Below are positions 35,256 to 44,432 of a DNA stretch of 64,000 bases, piece after piece. The position numbers and the translations under genes were made by a program. Below the pieces are notes generated by a model, which searched no databases, had not been told where the DNA came from, and was given only the letters and a program-made list of their open reading frames with translations. This stretch comes from Coleofasciculus sp. FACHB-1120. GTDB taxonomy: Bacteria; Cyanobacteriota; Cyanobacteriia; Cyanobacteriales; FACHB-T130. The stretch's first letter is position 1; each line of letters opens with the position of its first letter. The DNA lies in contig NZ_JACJTV010000026.1 of the NCBI RefSeq assembly GCF_014698845.1, forward strand, positions 19,054-83,053. The letters are read 5' to 3'.

Positions 35256-36977
35256 TTAACTCAATCCCTTCAAAACATTCAAGAGATTGGTGGCGATTGA
35301 CATTGCTGTTTGCATATCGGTGTTATTAGCTGGAGCTTTTTGGACAGTATTGACAAATTGCTCTAATGATGAAATCAGTTGCGTCTGAACTTGCTTAAGG
35401 ACAGCTTCATCAACAACTTGCTCTGGAGTTTCCTGAGCCGAACCCTGTGCCAAATTAGAAGGCAAATGCACAGTTTCAATCGTGGGGCGCTCGGTGATCG
35501 CATCTTTACTACTACTGACCACTAGCCGGACTGCGGGGTCGCCAATAATCGCATAGTTGCGGGCGTCATTGTTAGCCGTCCACATACCAGCCAAACTCTG
35601 ATTATTGGGAACCGCGCCAAACTTAATATCTTCTAACTCAATGTTGAGGTCAGAGGAAATTTCGGCATAGCGCTCGTCAAAATACTCCACTGCTGATCCG
35701 ACTGGATGACCTTCCAACAGGCGCTTCACGCTACTTTGAAAAACTGCTATCTGCCTGCGATCTGCACTAGAACCGCGAATATCTGAACTAGAGAAAGAAC
35801 AACCCCAAGCTCGATCGACATGACCGATGACAGCGAGGGCACCTCCCTTGGGATGGCTCAGGAGTTTCTGCGGCAAGCGGGCAAGAAACGGGTACGGCGC
35901 AATGTCTGGTCGTTCGGAAAGAAATTTAGAGTGACCGTCGAATTCATCCTTTTGGGGGCAGCCAGCACCATAGCAGGCAAAGTGAAAAGCAATCATCCCT
36001 AACAGCCGTGCTTGTTCGCTAATATCATCCCCAGAAAAGTAAAAATCTTCCGGAATCGGTTTTCGTCCCCATTGACGACCCGGCCAGTCTTGGCACAGCA
36101 ATGCGCCTTGGTGGGGTATCTGTCGCGGATCTCCATTGGGAAAACCCATACCGTGACTGGCAGTGAACAGCAAACTAGGCGTTTCGCTGCCTCCTAGCAG
36201 CTGTCCCAGACGCGCTTTGGTTGCCTCTTCTTTTATAATCGTTTTCACATCCCAGTTGGAATGTTCCTCAACAACCCATTCAGATAACGGCTGAATCAGG
36301 TCTTGAGTGCTGAGATTAGTGGCAGCATCTCCTGGGTTGCACACACCGAAAAAGGCCGCGCTAGGGGATAGGGATAAATTGCCAGTTTCAGCTTCTACTA
36401 CACTGTGAGCGTACTGCGCGTATTCCTGTAGCGTATCAAAGTAAATGCGACCTATTGCGTACTGAACGCTAAGCTGGGACTGAAAGCGATAGGGAATGGT
36501 TACTGGATCTCCAACAATCAGCAGGTAGTAGGGCATTTTATCCGGATCGGCAGGACCTGGCCCTACTCCCTGACGTGCCAAGAAATTCTTTTTTGACTCG
36601 TACTGATTTTTTGCCTTGTCGTAACGATAGCCTTGGGTACCTTTGTATTCCTGATAGTAATGCTCGTGCTGTTGAGTCGCTTGCTGTTTGCGATGATCTA
36701 ATAGCTCGCTGAGCGCCTCTCGAATTGCCGGATCGGCATCGTAAGCAAAGATTACTCCCCAACCTGTTTCTGCGAGGTTTTTGGGGTCTACTCCCTCTAT
36801 AGGAGCAAAATCAGGCTCTTCTTTTTGTCGCTTTTTTAGCTCGATATCTTCTAGATTGTCTGGATCGAATTCTTCGCCTTGAGCAAACTTAGATACTTGC
36901 TCTGCGCTCAAAGGAGGTAGCAAATAATCGCCGCTTGCTCCATCAATTCCATTGAAGAATAGCAGGTCTTCAGACAT
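35256..36977 (-). CDS. C25/gingipain-like caspase-fold protein
   Basis: The product is 573 residues from the ATG at 36977; the frame extends to a TTG at 37031 with no support. The middle shows a C25-type caspase-fold layout: YYLLIVGDPVTIPY, a Rossmann-like strand with YAIGRIYFDT, then LLFTASHGMGFP with the putative catalytic His275, and AFHFACYGAGCP with the putative catalytic Cys335. A further segment (GALAVIGHVDRAWG) and IIGDPAVRL match the end of the fold. No signal peptide is seen, unlike secreted gingipains, so it is probably cytoplasmic. The last 90 residues are helical. It is the second gene of a leftward pair with an alpha/beta hydrolase. Substrate and trigger unknown. Confidence 0.72.
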   Translation of the reverse strand: MSEDLLFFNGIDGASGDYLLPPLSAEQVSKFAQGEEFDPDNLEDIELKKRQKEEPDFAPIEGVDPKNLAETGWGVIFAYDADPAIREALSELLDHRKQQATQQHEHYYQEYKGTQGYRYDKAKNQYESKKNFLARQGVGPGPADPDKMPYYLLIVGDPVTIPYRFQSQLSVQYAIGRIYFDTLQEYAQYAHSVVEAETGNLSLSPSAAFFGVCNPGDAATNLSTQDLIQPLSEWVVEEHSNWDVKTIIKEEATKARLGQLLGGSETPSLLFTASHGMGFPNGDPRQIPHQGALLCQDWPGRQWGRKPIPEDFYFSGDDISEQARLLGMIAFHFACYGAGCPQKDEFDGHSKFLSERPDIAPYPFLARLPQKLLSHPKGGALAVIGHVDRAWGCSFSSSDIRGSSADRRQIAVFQSSVKRLLEGHPVGSAVEYFDERYAEISSDLNIELEDIKFGAVPNNQSLAGMWTANNDARNYAIIGDPAVRLVVSSSKDAITERPTIETVHLPSNLAQGSAQETPEQVVDEAVLKQVQTQLISSLEQFVNTVQKAPANNTDMQTAMSIATNLLNVLKGLS

Positions 36978-37122
36978 CTCTTTGGTTCCTGGTTGGTTGG
37001 GCGAATAATAACAATTTAATTTTTGAGTCAAACAGATAAAAACCCCAAAAACCTTTAAAGCAGGGACTTTCTGAGTTTCTATCCGTTCTCGCAGGCAAAT
37101 AAATTTGGTCTAACCCTAGCGG

Positions 37123-38457
37123 TTACATGGGATAAGCTGCCGACCATACCGCATGAGCGACTTCTGGCTTGGCAATGTCGCAATGGGCACCACTGGTTGG
37201 TCCTCCCAGCTCTACGTTACAAATAAACTTGCCGCTTTCTAGGTTGTAGATTTTGCCCGGTTTAAAATCATAAGAGGCATCGCAGGGGAGCATATCCGTG
37301 TTTTCCGCTCCCAGGTCATCTCCGCCTAGACCAAAGCTGCCAATTCCACCATATTTAGGCAATTGACCGGGGGCAAAGTCCACACTACTAAAGACAATCT
37401 TTCCAGCCAGGGGGTACATCTTGCCGACTGCATAGTCGAACTCAGATTGGGTCGTAACGATCGGACCAGCGACTTTACCTTGAGCGATGATTGAGTGAAA
37501 GTAACCAGGATGATTGCGTTCGTATGAAATCTTTGAACAGTAAGACCAGAGCGATACAGCTCCTTGTACCAACACCAAAGAATCCACTGGGCGGACTAAC
37601 GTGCCCTTTCCTTGCGAACCGTTCAGGATGGCAGAGACAACAACGCATCCAAAGCTGTGACCCATCAGGTGGAACCTCACAGTTGGAGCAGCCTTCTCTT
37701 GAAGTGCTTTTAAAAAGTTGAACCCGGCGCTTTCACCGATTTGGCGAGCGCGATCTTTCATTTTCCAATAAGACAGTAACCTCAGGGGGTTTAAAACCTT
37801 ATCCAAGACCGAACTACTGTCGATGCTGAAACTTACTGGTTCATCTTTACTCGCTTCGTAGATGGCTTCTGGATCGAAACCTTCCCAATCCGAACCCGGT
37901 GCCCCACCCTCACCTTCGCTACCCAAACCAGCCTCTTGGTTCAACACTTGGTAGGCGCTCAGTACCTCTGGCGGTAAGGTATCGGGTGCGCTGTCTTCCA
38001 TTGCCGACCGGAGAATTATTTGTAGGGCTTGCCGCGCTTCCTCAGTGTTGGCAATGCGATCGGCATACTCATCGACTAACCGATCAACTGGATCTTCGTC
38101 GTTCACGTCAAAGGACACCGAAGAACTTGTCAATTCTTCATCACCCCAAGGCTTGCTGGGCCAGTGCAGTCCGATGAGTAAGGGACGAAATTCCGGTCGC
38201 GCCTGTTTGATTTTTTCAATATCAGCCGTTTGCCCTGCCATTGCGCCAATCCAGTCGTTGTACTGAGATCGCGCTGCGGGAACGTCACCCAACCACCCGT
38301 GGCTCATGATGAATACATCTGTGATTGGTTCGCTAGCCAGCGCTTCCAAGATTTTTTGGCTCATCAACCCGCCAGATTCATCGCGTTCTTTGCCTGTGGC
38401 ATCAAAGGATAGCAGGTAATACTTTAAAGAAGTTCCGGCTACTGTTTCGATTGGCAT
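37123..38457 (-). CDS. Alpha/beta hydrolase (lipase-like), island gene
   Basis: The 444-residue protein has VFIMSHGWLGD near residue 50 (oxyanion-type SHGW), LIGLHWPSKPWG, and nucleophile elbow HLMGHSFGC with Ser268. A candidate catalytic His lies in the C-terminal GAHCDIAKPEVAHAVW. The layout (SHGW... GHSFG) is that of uncharacterised lipase/esterase-like hydrolases. A long acidic insertion (about 105-210) separates the first strands from the core and may be a lid or a partner-binding or cleavage segment. It starts 91 bp upstream of the C25-like gene's TTG limit, on the same strand, so the two are likely co-transcribed. An effector acting on lipids is possible but inferred. Confidence 0.72.
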   Translation of the reverse strand: MPIETVAGTSLKYYLLSFDATGKERDESGGLMSQKILEALASEPITDVFIMSHGWLGDVPAARSQYNDWIGAMAGQTADIEKIKQARPEFRPLLIGLHWPSKPWGDEELTSSSVSFDVNDEDPVDRLVDEYADRIANTEEARQALQIILRSAMEDSAPDTLPPEVLSAYQVLNQEAGLGSEGEGGAPGSDWEGFDPEAIYEASKDEPVSFSIDSSSVLDKVLNPLRLLSYWKMKDRARQIGESAGFNFLKALQEKAAPTVRFHLMGHSFGCVVVSAILNGSQGKGTLVRPVDSLVLVQGAVSLWSYCSKISYERNHPGYFHSIIAQGKVAGPIVTTQSEFDYAVGKMYPLAGKIVFSSVDFAPGQLPKYGGIGSFGLGGDDLGAENTDMLPCDASYDFKPGKIYNLESGKFICNVELGGPTSGAHCDIAKPEVAHAVWSAAYPM

Positions 38458-38890
38458 CTATAAATTCCATTCATCAAATATTTCTATCCAAAGCTTGATG
38501 TCAATAGCCAAGAACGAACAGCGCTTGTAAAAAAACTTTGCAAAGCCTTGCTCAGGTAGTACCTATTTCAGTTAGGGTCAGTTCACTGTGAAAGTTGTTT
38601 TCAACTGACTGATAGTGCGACTTGCCCCAACCCACTTCTGCTCAGGGCAGGTGACTCAGCAAGAACGTCGTATCACAAACCTATGTCGTTAGTTTATGTC
38701 TGACACATATCCATCTATTGCCCCCTTTTTAACCGGATTGGGGCCTCGTAAATGTGGCATCAAAGCTGTGAATTGGTATTACTCAACAATTCAATTTCTT
38801 GACGGTTACTGCTGAGGGTTACTGGCTGAAGAAGCTCTACAGGATTTGCCAGCCGAATCCACAAAGTAGCAATTTCCAGCCCTAAAACTA
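38458..38890. other. Non-coding stretch, nothing recognised
   Basis: These 433 bases lie upstream of the hydrolase gene and downstream of the NicO fragment. I see no convincing gene, RNA or repeat in them. Confidence 0.4.
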
Positions 38891-39160
38891 CTACTTAAAG
38901 GAGCCTAAAAATAGGGCGTGTTTGGGGGTAGTATGGGAACCCACCAAGTACGCTCCCACAATCGTCTTGCCGTGACCGGGAGAGAGGGCGTGCATTGCAC
39001 CCCATGCAAACGAGCCAGCGATCGCAATCAGCAAGCTTCCCCCACTAAGCCACGCTAATCCAGGCGGCATGAATGAAAATGTCTGGTTTTTGGGGCTGAA
39101 AATAAAGTTTTGTACCTGTCCGGAATGCAGAATGGTTGCAAGGCAAGTGCCGGTTGGCAC
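38891..39160 (-). pseudogene. Nickel/cobalt transporter (NicO/RcnA family) fragment
   Basis: The frame contains LLIAIAGSFAWGAMHALSPGHGKTIVGAYLVGS...KHALFLG. This is the first transmembrane region and the diagnostic HALxPGHGK motif of the NicO nickel/cobalt efflux family. It then stops after ALFLGSFK, whereas family members continue for some 150-200 residues with more membrane helices. The N-terminal side is also not clean. I read it as a truncated remnant. Confidence 0.7.
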
Positions 39161-39300
39161 TCCAGGCAGAAATAGGCGATATGCAACTTTTCAAACACCA
39201 ATCTGGCGATCGCTCCTGCAATAAGAGAGTCGTGGGATGTCAATAGGATAATTGTTACAGTGGTTAAAATCTGGTGTAACTATCCTCGCGTACTCTCATT

Positions 39301-41115
39301 TTGTCTCGTAAAAAATCCCGCAATCAATTCCAAAGCAGGCAAAAGGCGCATCCCCTCAAGCGTCTGATTGACTATGGACGCAACTATCGCGTTCAAATTT
39401 GGCAGGCAAGTGTTTGTTCAATTCTCAATAAAATCTTTGACTTAGCCCCACCCGCCTTAATCGGTGCAGCAGTGGATGTGGTGGTGAAGCAACAAGACTC
39501 GCTAATTGCACAATTTGGAGTCAAAGATATTTTTTGGCAACTCGTCATCTTGAGCGTCCTCAGCTTCATCATCTGGACGCTAGAATCTATCTTTGAGTAC
39601 GCCTATGCCCTGCTTTGGCGCAATCTAGCCCAGGATATTGAACACGATTTGCGCCTCAATGCTTACAGCCATATCCAAGAGCTGCAACTGGCTTATTTTG
39701 AAGAGCGCAGCACTGGCGGTTTGATGTCTATCCTGAATGACGATATCAATCAGCTGGAACGCTTTTTGGATCGGGGCGCGAATGAAATCCTTCAAGTAGC
39801 GACAACGGTGATAATTATTGGCGGTGCCTTCTTTATTCTGGCTCCCAGTGTGGCTTGGATGGCGATGCTGCCGATGCCGTTTGTTCTGTGGGGTTCGATT
39901 GTCTTTCAGCATCGCCTTGCCCCCCGCTATACTGAGATTCGGGAAAAAGTCAGTCTGCTCAACAGTCGCCTCTCGAATAATTTGAGCGGGATGACAACGA
40001 TTAAAAGCTTTGTCACGGAAGACTATGAAGCGAGCAGGATGGCAGTCGAAAGTGAGGCTTATCGACAAAGTAACCGGAGAGCGATCGCACTTTCGTCCGC
40101 TTTTGTCCCTTTGATTCGCATCATTATTTTAGTTGGGTTCACGGCAACGCTGTTAATCGGCGGGATGGACGCTGCTGCTGGCAGATTGTCTGTGGGTACT
40201 TACAGTGTACTGGTATTCCTAACCCAGCGGTTGCTCTGGCCTTTGACAAGATTAGGAGAAACGCTCGATCAATATCAACGGGCAATGGCTTCTACAAATC
40301 GGGTAATGAATCTGCTCGATACACCGATTGCAATTCATTCAGGACACATTTCCTTACCCGTCGCTTCAGTGCGGGGTGAAATGGAATTAAAAGATGTCAG
40401 TTTTGCCTACAATGGGCGAAATCCAGTCATTCAAAATCTCTCTTTACACATTCCCGCCGGTAAAACAATCGCAATTGTCGGTTCTACTGGATCGGGCAAG
40501 AGTACCTTAGTGAAACTGTTGCTGAGGTTGTACGAAATTCAGTCTGGAACGATGACATTGGATGGGATTGATTTACGCGATTTGAAATTAAGAGATTTGC
40601 GTTCCTGTATTGGTTTAGTCAGTCAGGATGTCTTCTTATTTCACGGCACGGTGAAAGAAAATATCGCCTACGGCAGTCCTGACGCAACTGAAGCTGAGGT
40701 AATAGAAGCGGCTAAAATTGCCGAAGCTCAAGACTTTATCCTGCAACTTCCCCAAGGTTACGACACGATTGTCGGTGAGCGGGGGCAAAAGTTGTCAGGT
40801 GGGCAAAGACAGCGGATTGCGATCGCGCGTGCGGTTTTGAAAGATCCGCCGATTCTCATCTTGGATGAAGCCACCTCCGCTGTAGACAATGAGACAGAAG
40901 CAGCCATTCAGCGATCGCTCGAACGAATTACCGTCAATCGCACCACGATAGCGATCGCTCATCGCCTCTCCACCGTCCGCAATGCTGATTGTATCTATGT
41001 CATGGAACAAGGCTTCTTAGTAGAGCAAGGACGACACGAACAACTATTAGAAGAACAGGGAATTTATGCCAGCCTTTGGAAAGTGCAGACAGGCATCAAA
41101 AATGGAAAAATTTAG
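39301..41115 (+). CDS. ABC transporter, fused permease and ATPase (exporter type)
   Basis: The 604-residue half-transporter has an N-terminal six-helix ABC transporter type 1 domain (about 30-320) and a C-terminal ATPase. Walker A is [11 protein letters not shown]-loop [11 protein letters not shown], signature [12 protein letters not shown], Walker [14 protein letters not shown]-loop IAHRLSTV. This is the MsbA/multidrug exporter group and probably works as a homodimer. The start at 39301 is a TTG; no ATG lies nearby in frame. The substrate cannot be inferred. Confidence 0.9.
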   Translation: MSRKKSRNQFQSRQKAHPLKRLIDYGRNYRVQIWQASVCSILNKIFDLAPPALIGAAVDVVVKQQDSLIAQFGVKDIFWQLVILSVLSFIIWTLESIFEYAYALLWRNLAQDIEHDLRLNAYSHIQELQLAYFEERSTGGLMSILNDDINQLERFLDRGANEILQVATTVIIIGGAFFILAPSVAWMAMLPMPFVLWGSIVFQHRLAPRYTEIREKVSLLNSRLSNNLSGMTTIKSFVTEDYEASRMAVESEAYRQSNRRAIALSSAFVPLIRIIILVGFTATLLIGGMDAAAGRLSVGTYSVLVFLTQRLLWPLTRLGETLDQYQRAMASTNRVMNLLDTPIAIHSGHISLPVASVRGEMELKDVSFAYNGRNPVIQNLSLHIPAGKTIAIVGSTGSGKSTLVKLLLRLYEIQSGTMTLDGIDLRDLKLRDLRSCIGLVSQDVFLFHGTVKENIAYGSPDATEAEVIEAAKIAEAQDFILQLPQGYDTIVGERGQKLSGGQRQRIAIARAVLKDPPILILDEATSAVDNETEAAIQRSLERITVNRTTIAIAHRLSTVRNADCIYVMEQGFLVEQGRHEQLLEEQGIYASLWKVQTGIKNGKI

Positions 41116-41271
41116 CCGTTTTTTTCTTCTATTCAACCCTCGTGAACGAGCTTACCCTAGTCACGAAAATATGTAGACTGCTGCTAAATCAAAGCCTCTC
41201 GCCTCCTAGGAGAGAGGTTTGGAGAGAGGTCAAAAATGTACTGCACTCAACCGAGAACCACTCTATCTTTC

Positions 41272-41775
41272 TCATCCTCTTTCATCGCCTTGCTCATTGA
41301 ACCTAGCACCGAAGATTTTTAGGCTTCTACGCTGCTGTTCCGTTAACCCCATTCCTTTCCCAAAATTGCAATTCTCCACCACCGCACCTGACCATATTGT
41401 TTCATTAAGAGTTGCACCCCTCAAATCCGCATTTCTCAAATCTGCTCCAGTAAAATTGGCAAACAAAAGGTCAGCTTCCAATAAACTGCTTCCCCTCAAA
41501 TTTGCCCCTGATAAATCACCCCGAATAAAGTTAACTCCATCTAAATTCAAGTTAGATAAATCCGCTCCCCTGAGCTTAGGGAACTTCACCCGGCTTGTAT
41601 CTCTAAAAAAATTCATGACGCAAGCTACATTTGGTTCGGTTAACGGCATTTTAGTTAAAAAATCAGCATAACGCGCTATCCCCAAGTCTTTGAGGTTCTG
41701 CAAGCGTTTTTGGGGATCTTGTGCCAAAAATTGGCTGCAAATAAAATGAAGGTCTTGCGTTGGGGCGTTTAGCAT
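41272..41775 (-). CDS. Pentapeptide-repeat protein
   Basis: The 167-residue protein has an N-terminal helical part (about 1-65) and a run of pentapeptide repeats A(D/N)LxX: LRGADLSNLNLDGVNF, LSGANLRGSSLLEADLLFANFTGADLRNADLRGATL. The repeats fold into a right-handed quadrilateral beta-helix. It ends with LTEQQRRSLKIFGARFN. Many cyanobacteria carry dozens of these and most functions are unknown. It overlaps no neighbour. Confidence 0.82.
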   Translation of the reverse strand: MLNAPTQDLHFICSQFLAQDPQKRLQNLKDLGIARYADFLTKMPLTEPNVACVMNFFRDTSRVKFPKLRGADLSNLNLDGVNFIRGDLSGANLRGSSLLEADLLFANFTGADLRNADLRGATLNETIWSGAVVENCNFGKGMGLTEQQRRSLKIFGARFNEQGDERG

Positions 41776-41929
41776 GACTGTCCAGCATGACTTCAGATAA
41801 AGGAATCTTAAGATTAAACATCTCTTACTCTAGGCAGATAGTTCCACTAACTTTGGGACGATTCCAGAAGAGAATTTTTCCTTCTCACGGTATAAGATTC
41901 AACTGGTTTATCGTGGCAAAATTAGGAAT

Positions 41930-42328
41930 ATGAACACTCTTGAACGGCTCGAAAATCTCAACCACATCCGCAGACTTAGCCGCCTGATGGATAATGCAAT
42001 CCGAATCCCAGGCATCGGCTTTCGTATTGGTTTAGACCCGATTATTGGTCTGATACCAGGTGCCGGAGATATCATCAGCACCGGGTTTTCGGCTTACATC
42101 ATCTATTTAGCTGCCCGCTTCGGCTTACCGCGTGAAATCCTACAAAAGATGATATTTAATATCGCCTTAGAAGCCACAGTCGGCTCGGTGCCTTTGGTAG
42201 GAGACTTATTCGATGCATACTACAAGTCAAATATCCGTAACTTGGCGCTTTTAGAGCAACATCTTCAGGTGGCTGAACCCGAACTGAATGAAGTCACCCC
42301 CCTTCAGACTGTAACGAGCATCAATTGA
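41930..42328 (+). CDS. DUF4112 protein
   Basis: The 132-residue protein matches DUF4112: LMDNAIRIPGIGFRIGLDPIIGLIPGAGDIISTGFSAYIIYLAARFGLP and NIALEATVGSVPLVGDLFDAYYKSN. Two hydrophobic stretches are likely membrane helices. Function is unknown. An AGGAAT sequence lies just before the ATG. Confidence 0.85.
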   Translation: MNTLERLENLNHIRRLSRLMDNAIRIPGIGFRIGLDPIIGLIPGAGDIISTGFSAYIIYLAARFGLPREILQKMIFNIALEATVGSVPLVGDLFDAYYKSNIRNLALLEQHLQVAEPELNEVTPLQTVTSIN

Positions 42329-42337
42329 TAGTAACGC

Positions 42338-42365
42338 AGCCGGAAGGAAGCGCTTCCTTCCGGCT
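42338..42365. terminator. 28-bp palindrome between convergent genes
   Basis: AGCCGGAAGGAAGC / GCTTCCTTCCGGCT is a perfect palindrome lying between the stops of the DUF4112 and cyclophilin genes. There is no T-run after it on the + strand. Probably a shared terminator. Confidence 0.7.
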
Positions 42366-42380
42366 AAAAAGCCATTTAGA

Positions 42381-42800
42381 CTATCGTTCAATCTTGACAG
42401 AAAGAATTTTGTCTCCCTGACGAATCGCATTGACTACATTCATGTCTTCAGTTTTACCAAAAACTGTGTGTTGTCCGTCTAAATGGGGTTGAGGAGCGTG
42501 GCAAATAAAGAATTGACTCCCACCTGTATTGCGCCCCGCATGAGCCATTGATAAACTTCCTGCCTGATGCTTATTTGGGTTAATTTCACAGTTGATTTTG
42601 TAACCTGGACCACCTGTTCCCGTTCCCTGCGGACAGCCACCCTGAATCATAAAGTTAGGAATGACTCGGTGGAAATTAAGACCGTCGTAAAACCCTTTTT
42701 CAGATAAGTCAACAAAATTTTTCACCGTGTTCGGTGCATCTTTGTCAAACAGCTCCAAATTGATTGTGCCTTTGTCGGTTTCCATAATCGCGCGAGTCAT
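42381..42800 (-). CDS. Cyclophilin-type peptidyl-prolyl cis-trans isomerase
   Basis: The product is 139 residues from the ATG at 42800, which has the ribosome binding site AAGGAGA just upstream; the longer frame to 42959 has none. Cyclophilin motifs are clear: [56 protein letters not shown] and HTVFGKTED. The enzyme catalyses proline isomerisation in protein folding. No signal peptide in the chosen form, so it is cytoplasmic. Confidence 0.9.
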   Translation of the reverse strand: MTRAIMETDKGTINLELFDKDAPNTVKNFVDLSEKGFYDGLNFHRVIPNFMIQGGCPQGTGTGGPGYKINCEINPNKHQAGSLSMAHAGRNTGGSQFFICHAPQPHLDGQHTVFGKTEDMNVVNAIRQGDKILSVKIER

Positions 42801-42979
42801 AGTTTCTCCTTTTCTAATCCCTTCGGATGATTGATTGATGTGGCTAGGAATATGCCACAAACCAACCATTTTAGAATAAAAACACTCTATCTTTACTTTA
42901 GCTAATTTTAAAACGGTAATCTCTTTGACACAGATTCGCGCTTCGGACGCACGCACCAAGATCGAAGCCTATAGCACAA

Positions 42980-43303
42980 GTGGTACGCTATATGCGAGCG
43001 TCCGCTATAAACAGGCTACCCGCTAGTTGGACGCGGAACGAAGCCTGTCCTGTGCCTCCGGAACTGGCAATTGAGATGATTTCTCCTAACCAAACTATAA
43101 AAGAATTTGAAGAGAAGGATAAGGCTTACTTTGATGCGGGTGTGTTACGAGTTTGGATTGTCGAGCATGAAAGTTTAAGTATTAGAGTCTTTTCTCGAAA
43201 TAACACAAGTGAATACACTGATAACACACCAATTATAGACTCCTTATTTCCTGGATTGGAAATAACACCAAAACGGTTTTTTGAAGAATCAGAATTAGTT
43301 TAA
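42980..43303 (+). pseudogene. Uma2-family (DUF820) endonuclease fragment
   Basis: The 107-codon frame holds only the C-terminal half of an Uma2-fold protein: NEACPVPPELAIEMISPNQTIKEFEEKDKAYFDAGVLRVWIV. It aligns closely with the full-length Uma2 gene at 49568..50125, but the first ~85 residues, including the start of the nuclease core, are missing. The upstream codons (MVRYMRASAINR) do not belong to the family. Likely a decayed duplicate. Confidence 0.7.
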
Positions 43304-43346
43304 TTTCCAGTAGCGATCGCTATTGCGTAGAACCTATAAATCTAAA

Positions 43347-44315
43347 CTAATAAATATTAATTATTTCGGGCATCGCCAGCAGGTTTTTAAATAGCGCTGA
43401 AGCTGCCTCAGTATTTTCGTTAGGAGCTAAAAACCTGAAAGCAGAAGCAGCTAAATAAGACGGATTTTGTTCAAAAGCAATCCAACGCCGTTGCAAAGCC
43501 TCAGCCGCTGCGCCAGTCGTATTCGAGCCAGCAAAAATATCGAGGACTGTATCTCCTGAATCGGTGAGAAAGTTAATAAAAAACATCGGCAGTTTTTGAG
43601 GAAACCGCGCCGGATGTGCAGAAATTCCAACGGCTTTGCAAAGTTGAATGTATCGAGAATTGCTTTCAGTATTAGGGATTTGCAACAAGTTGGAAGGTAT
43701 AGCACCGCCGTTATTAGTCGCAAAACCCGATCCGATATCGTGACCTGAAGGGCGTGCTTTGGGTTTATAGTATTTTTCAGGATTCTCGTGTAGCTTTTTC
43801 ATTCGTTCCGAATAAGGAACTAAAACGTTACTCACATTCGCTTTAGGATAGTCAGTTTTTGATAGCCACCAGACAGTATTGACAGAATCCTTCGTGCGGA
43901 TCTTACGTTTATTCACCCATTCAATCGGCGAAGGTAACTTAGAAGGGTTGTGCCAAAAAAACTCCTCAGCTAAGCGAAAATCTAGCTCATCGCAGAGTTT
44001 AATTAAAATCCGGTAATTGTAGAGCGATCGCACTGGACGTTTACTTTGATAAGCACCCCCAAGATCGAGGACAAAACTTCCCTGCGGTGATAGGATGCGA
44101 TACACTTTTTGACAGAAGGCAAAAAGCCAATCTATATAGGCTTCCTGCTCAACATTGCCATAACTCTTTTCGCGTAGCAAAGCAAATGGAGGAGAGGTCA
44201 TTACTAGATCGATTGAGTCAGATTCAAGACAATCTAGCAATTCAAGCGAGTCACCAACATAGGCAGCACCGTAATTTGTAGCATACAAAGGTTCCTTTAG
44301 ATTCATCGCTGCCAT
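43347..44315 (-). CDS. Site-specific DNA methyltransferase (beta class, likely N4-cytosine)
   Basis: The 322-residue methyltransferase has catalytic motif IV DLVMTSPPFAL; the SPPF form is usual for N4-cytosine enzymes and DPPY for N6-adenine. Motif I is VLDIFAGSNTTGAAAEA near the C-terminus, followed by RWIAFEQ, giving the beta-class order (IV before I). No restriction endonuclease is adjacent, so it is an orphan. It may be related to the conserved cyanobacterial m4C methyltransferase M.Ssp6803II, but the target site cannot be told from sequence. Start may be Met1 or Met4. Confidence 0.85.
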   Translation of the reverse strand: MAAMNLKEPLYATNYGAAYVGDSLELLDCLESDSIDLVMTSPPFALLREKSYGNVEQEAYIDWLFAFCQKVYRILSPQGSFVLDLGGAYQSKRPVRSLYNYRILIKLCDELDFRLAEEFFWHNPSKLPSPIEWVNKRKIRTKDSVNTVWWLSKTDYPKANVSNVLVPYSERMKKLHENPEKYYKPKARPSGHDIGSGFATNNGGAIPSNLLQIPNTESNSRYIQLCKAVGISAHPARFPQKLPMFFINFLTDSGDTVLDIFAGSNTTGAAAEALQRRWIAFEQNPSYLAASAFRFLAPNENTEAASALFKNLLAMPEIINIY

Positions 44316-44432
44316 TTTTCACAAATACTTTCAAAACAAATTGTATAATTAAATCAATTCTCAGCAAATACAAGCTCTTTGTAGCTTGTAGTACGTTAGA
44401 AATAACATAGGCGTAAAGTAAGAGGTCAAAAT

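Noticed and set aside
30292..38457. Gasdermin partner of a CHAT protease
   Set aside because: I looked for a small gasdermin-like gene next to both CHAT genes; none is present. The neighbours are a C25-like protein and a hydrolase, or a STAND receptor.
39055..39243. 62-codon leftward frame upstream of the NicO fragment
   Set aside because: It overlaps the NicO frame in another phase and shows no membrane-protein or family features.
41219..41671. 150-codon frame opposite the pentapeptide protein
   Set aside because: Antisense of a regular repeat stays open by chance; the leftward frame has a clear family match.
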